In this document: positions 6,495 to 7,101 of the stretch, piece by piece
How the letters are laid out: every line of letters begins with the position of its first letter
Position numbering within the stretch: the stretch's first letter is position 1
Assembly: GCA_900554905.1 (NCBI GenBank)
Contig: USJB01000063.1
Location: forward strand, 1-7,101
Source of the DNA: an uncultured Collinsella sp.
GTDB taxonomy: Bacteria; Actinomycetota; Coriobacteriia; Coriobacteriales; Coriobacteriaceae
Direction: 5' to 3'
DNA length: 7,101 nucleotides
The notes under the pieces: model-generated
Databases searched by the model: none
What the model was told of the DNA's origin: nothing
What the model saw: the letters and a program-made list of their open reading frames with translations, nothing else
Program-made: the position numbers and the translations under genes

Positions 6495-6608
6495 CACTGA
6501 CTATAAAGTTTTTTAAGTCTCTTACTATAAGCATATCTAAGTGTAGATGACTAAGGTTTTAGATAGATTAAGGTTCTTTGAACCGTGCCTTAAATAGCGA
6601 GTATGTCC

Positions 6609-6637
6609 CTGGCAAATTCGGGCACGGGGCTTACAAT
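6609..6637 (+). promoter_or_regulatory. Promoter for the membrane-anchored protein gene
   Basis: CTGGCA (6609-6614, four of six -35 bases) and TACAAT (6632-6637, five of six -10 bases) are separated by exactly 17 bp. The predicted start is near 6644, leaving a leader of about 33 bases with AAAGGG at 6667-6672 before the ATG at 6677. This is the best-formed promoter in the window. A 7-bp inverted repeat (6583-6589 and 6621-6627) spans its -35 and spacer. Confidence 0.55.
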
Positions 6638-6676
6638 GAGCGCGTAAGCGTTGTTGATAACGAGCTAAAGGGCACC

Positions 6677-7101
6677 ATGGACGATCAAAGACAGGACAAC
6701 AGGTTTATGCCGACGCAGAGCGAAGAGTCCACCGCGCAGCCGGCGCGGTTCCATCGCCCCCATATCTCGCAAGAGCCCATCAATGATTCCGAACCCGAGT
6801 ATGTAACGAGAAATCGATATCGAACACTCGAGGATATACAAACGGGGCGCAAAAATATGGGCGTGGCCTCGGGTGACCCTGTATATCTGAAAGATGCCCC
6901 GCTCTCTAAAAACAGTGCAGATAATGATGAGCCGATGCGAGAATCCGTCACTCATCAACAAAGAGGACCTCGGCCCAAGCAAACCTTAACGCATTCGGCT
7001 CGTTATCTCGAAACGCCAAAACAGGGAAAATCAATCTTCGTTTCGTCAAGCAAACGACGCAAGCAGCATCGACTGACAATCCTGCTTTTGATCATTGTGG
7101 C
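6677..7101 (+). CDS. Unrecognised membrane-anchored protein, N-terminal part (runs off right edge)
   Basis: The plus strand is open from the ATG at 6677 to the window edge: 141 codons and no stop. AAAGGG (6667-6672) is a reasonable RBS and a good promoter lies upstream. I do not recognise the family. Residues 1-124 are hydrophilic, rich in Gln, Asn, Ser, Pro, Arg and Asp/Glu, and look disordered. A basic cluster KRRKQHR (126-132) is followed directly by LTILLLIIV (133-141), the start of a transmembrane segment. By the positive-inside rule the long N-terminus should be cytosolic and the missing C-terminal part outside the membrane. Codon use differs from its neighbours: AGA/AGG four times, ATA once, TTA once, TCA twice. 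This could reflect low expression, a poorly constrained disordered region or transfer. The missing C-terminal domain would decide the function. Confidence 0.75.
   Translation, partial: MDDQRQDNRFMPTQSEESTAQPARFHRPHISQEPINDSEPEYVTRNRYRTLEDIQTGRKNMGVASGDPVYLKDAPLSKNSADNDEPMRESVTHQQRGPRPKQTLTHSARYLETPKQGKSIFVSSSKRRKQHRLTILLLIIV

Larger units (their letters stand above)
6400..6676. other. AT-rich divergent intergenic region
   Basis: This 277-bp spacer separates hsp20 (minus) from the partial membrane-protein gene (plus) and is clearly more AT-rich than the coding DNA around it. It holds the hsp20 leader hairpins, the 6466-6494 repeat, a direct repeat of TAAGGTT (6552-6558 and 6569-6575, 17 bases apart), a short palindrome GGTTC-TTT-GAACC (6572-6584) and the plus-strand promoter at 6609-6637. 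I found no convincing hsp20 -35/-10 pair; several TATA-like hexamers on the minus strand (around 6487-6505) lack a matching -35. No gene is seen in it. Confidence 0.7.

Noticed and set aside
6665..6982. Minus-strand open frames of 105 and 88 codons opposite the partial membrane-protein gene
   Set aside because: The plus strand has a good promoter, an RBS and an uninterrupted frame to the edge. The minus-strand frames have no supporting signals or known motifs.

Overview
The window looks like a core-genome segment from a moderately GC-rich Gram-positive bacterium. The protein sequences and the codon habits (ftsH almost avoids TTA, CTA and TCA codons) suggest the Coriobacteriia, most likely a Collinsella-like actinobacterium. 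That placement rests on general family resemblance, not on a database search.

Layout from left to right. (1) Positions 1-465, minus strand: the N-terminal 155 codons of a PLP-dependent class I/II aminotransferase that runs off the left edge. (2) Positions 466-654: a spacer holding the aminotransferase promoter and RBS, a perfect 25-bp-arm palindrome (525-586) that looks like a REP/MITE-type repeat, and the intrinsic terminator of the next operon. (3) Positions 655-5029, minus strand: the widely conserved cluster tilS - hpt - ftsH (lysidine synthetase, hypoxanthine phosphoribosyltransferase, membrane AAA+ protease). hpt and ftsH are one base apart. tilS and hpt are separated by 147 bp with a weak promoter and a hairpin. 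(4) Positions 5078-5887, plus strand: a YycJ/WalJ-type metallo-beta-lactamase-fold hydrolase, divergent from tilS across only 48 bp. (5) Positions 5904-5935: a strong hairpin terminator shared by two convergent genes. (6) Positions 5968-6399, minus strand: an Hsp20 small heat-shock protein. (7) Positions 6400-6676: an AT-rich divergent intergenic region with several inverted repeats, including a small hairpin that covers the hsp20 Shine-Dalgarno sequence. (8) Positions 6677-7101, plus strand: the 5' part of an unrecognised membrane-anchored protein with a long, disordered, hydrophilic N-terminus, cut by the right edge.

Functionally the central block is housekeeping: tRNA decoding of AUA codons, purine salvage, membrane protein quality control, a putative nuclease/cell-wall-linked hydrolase and a heat-shock chaperone. 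I see no phage, CRISPR, toxin-antitoxin or defence system and no complete mobile element. The points most worth a second look are the REP-like palindrome, the possible RNA thermometer in front of hsp20, and the partial membrane protein with atypical codon use.
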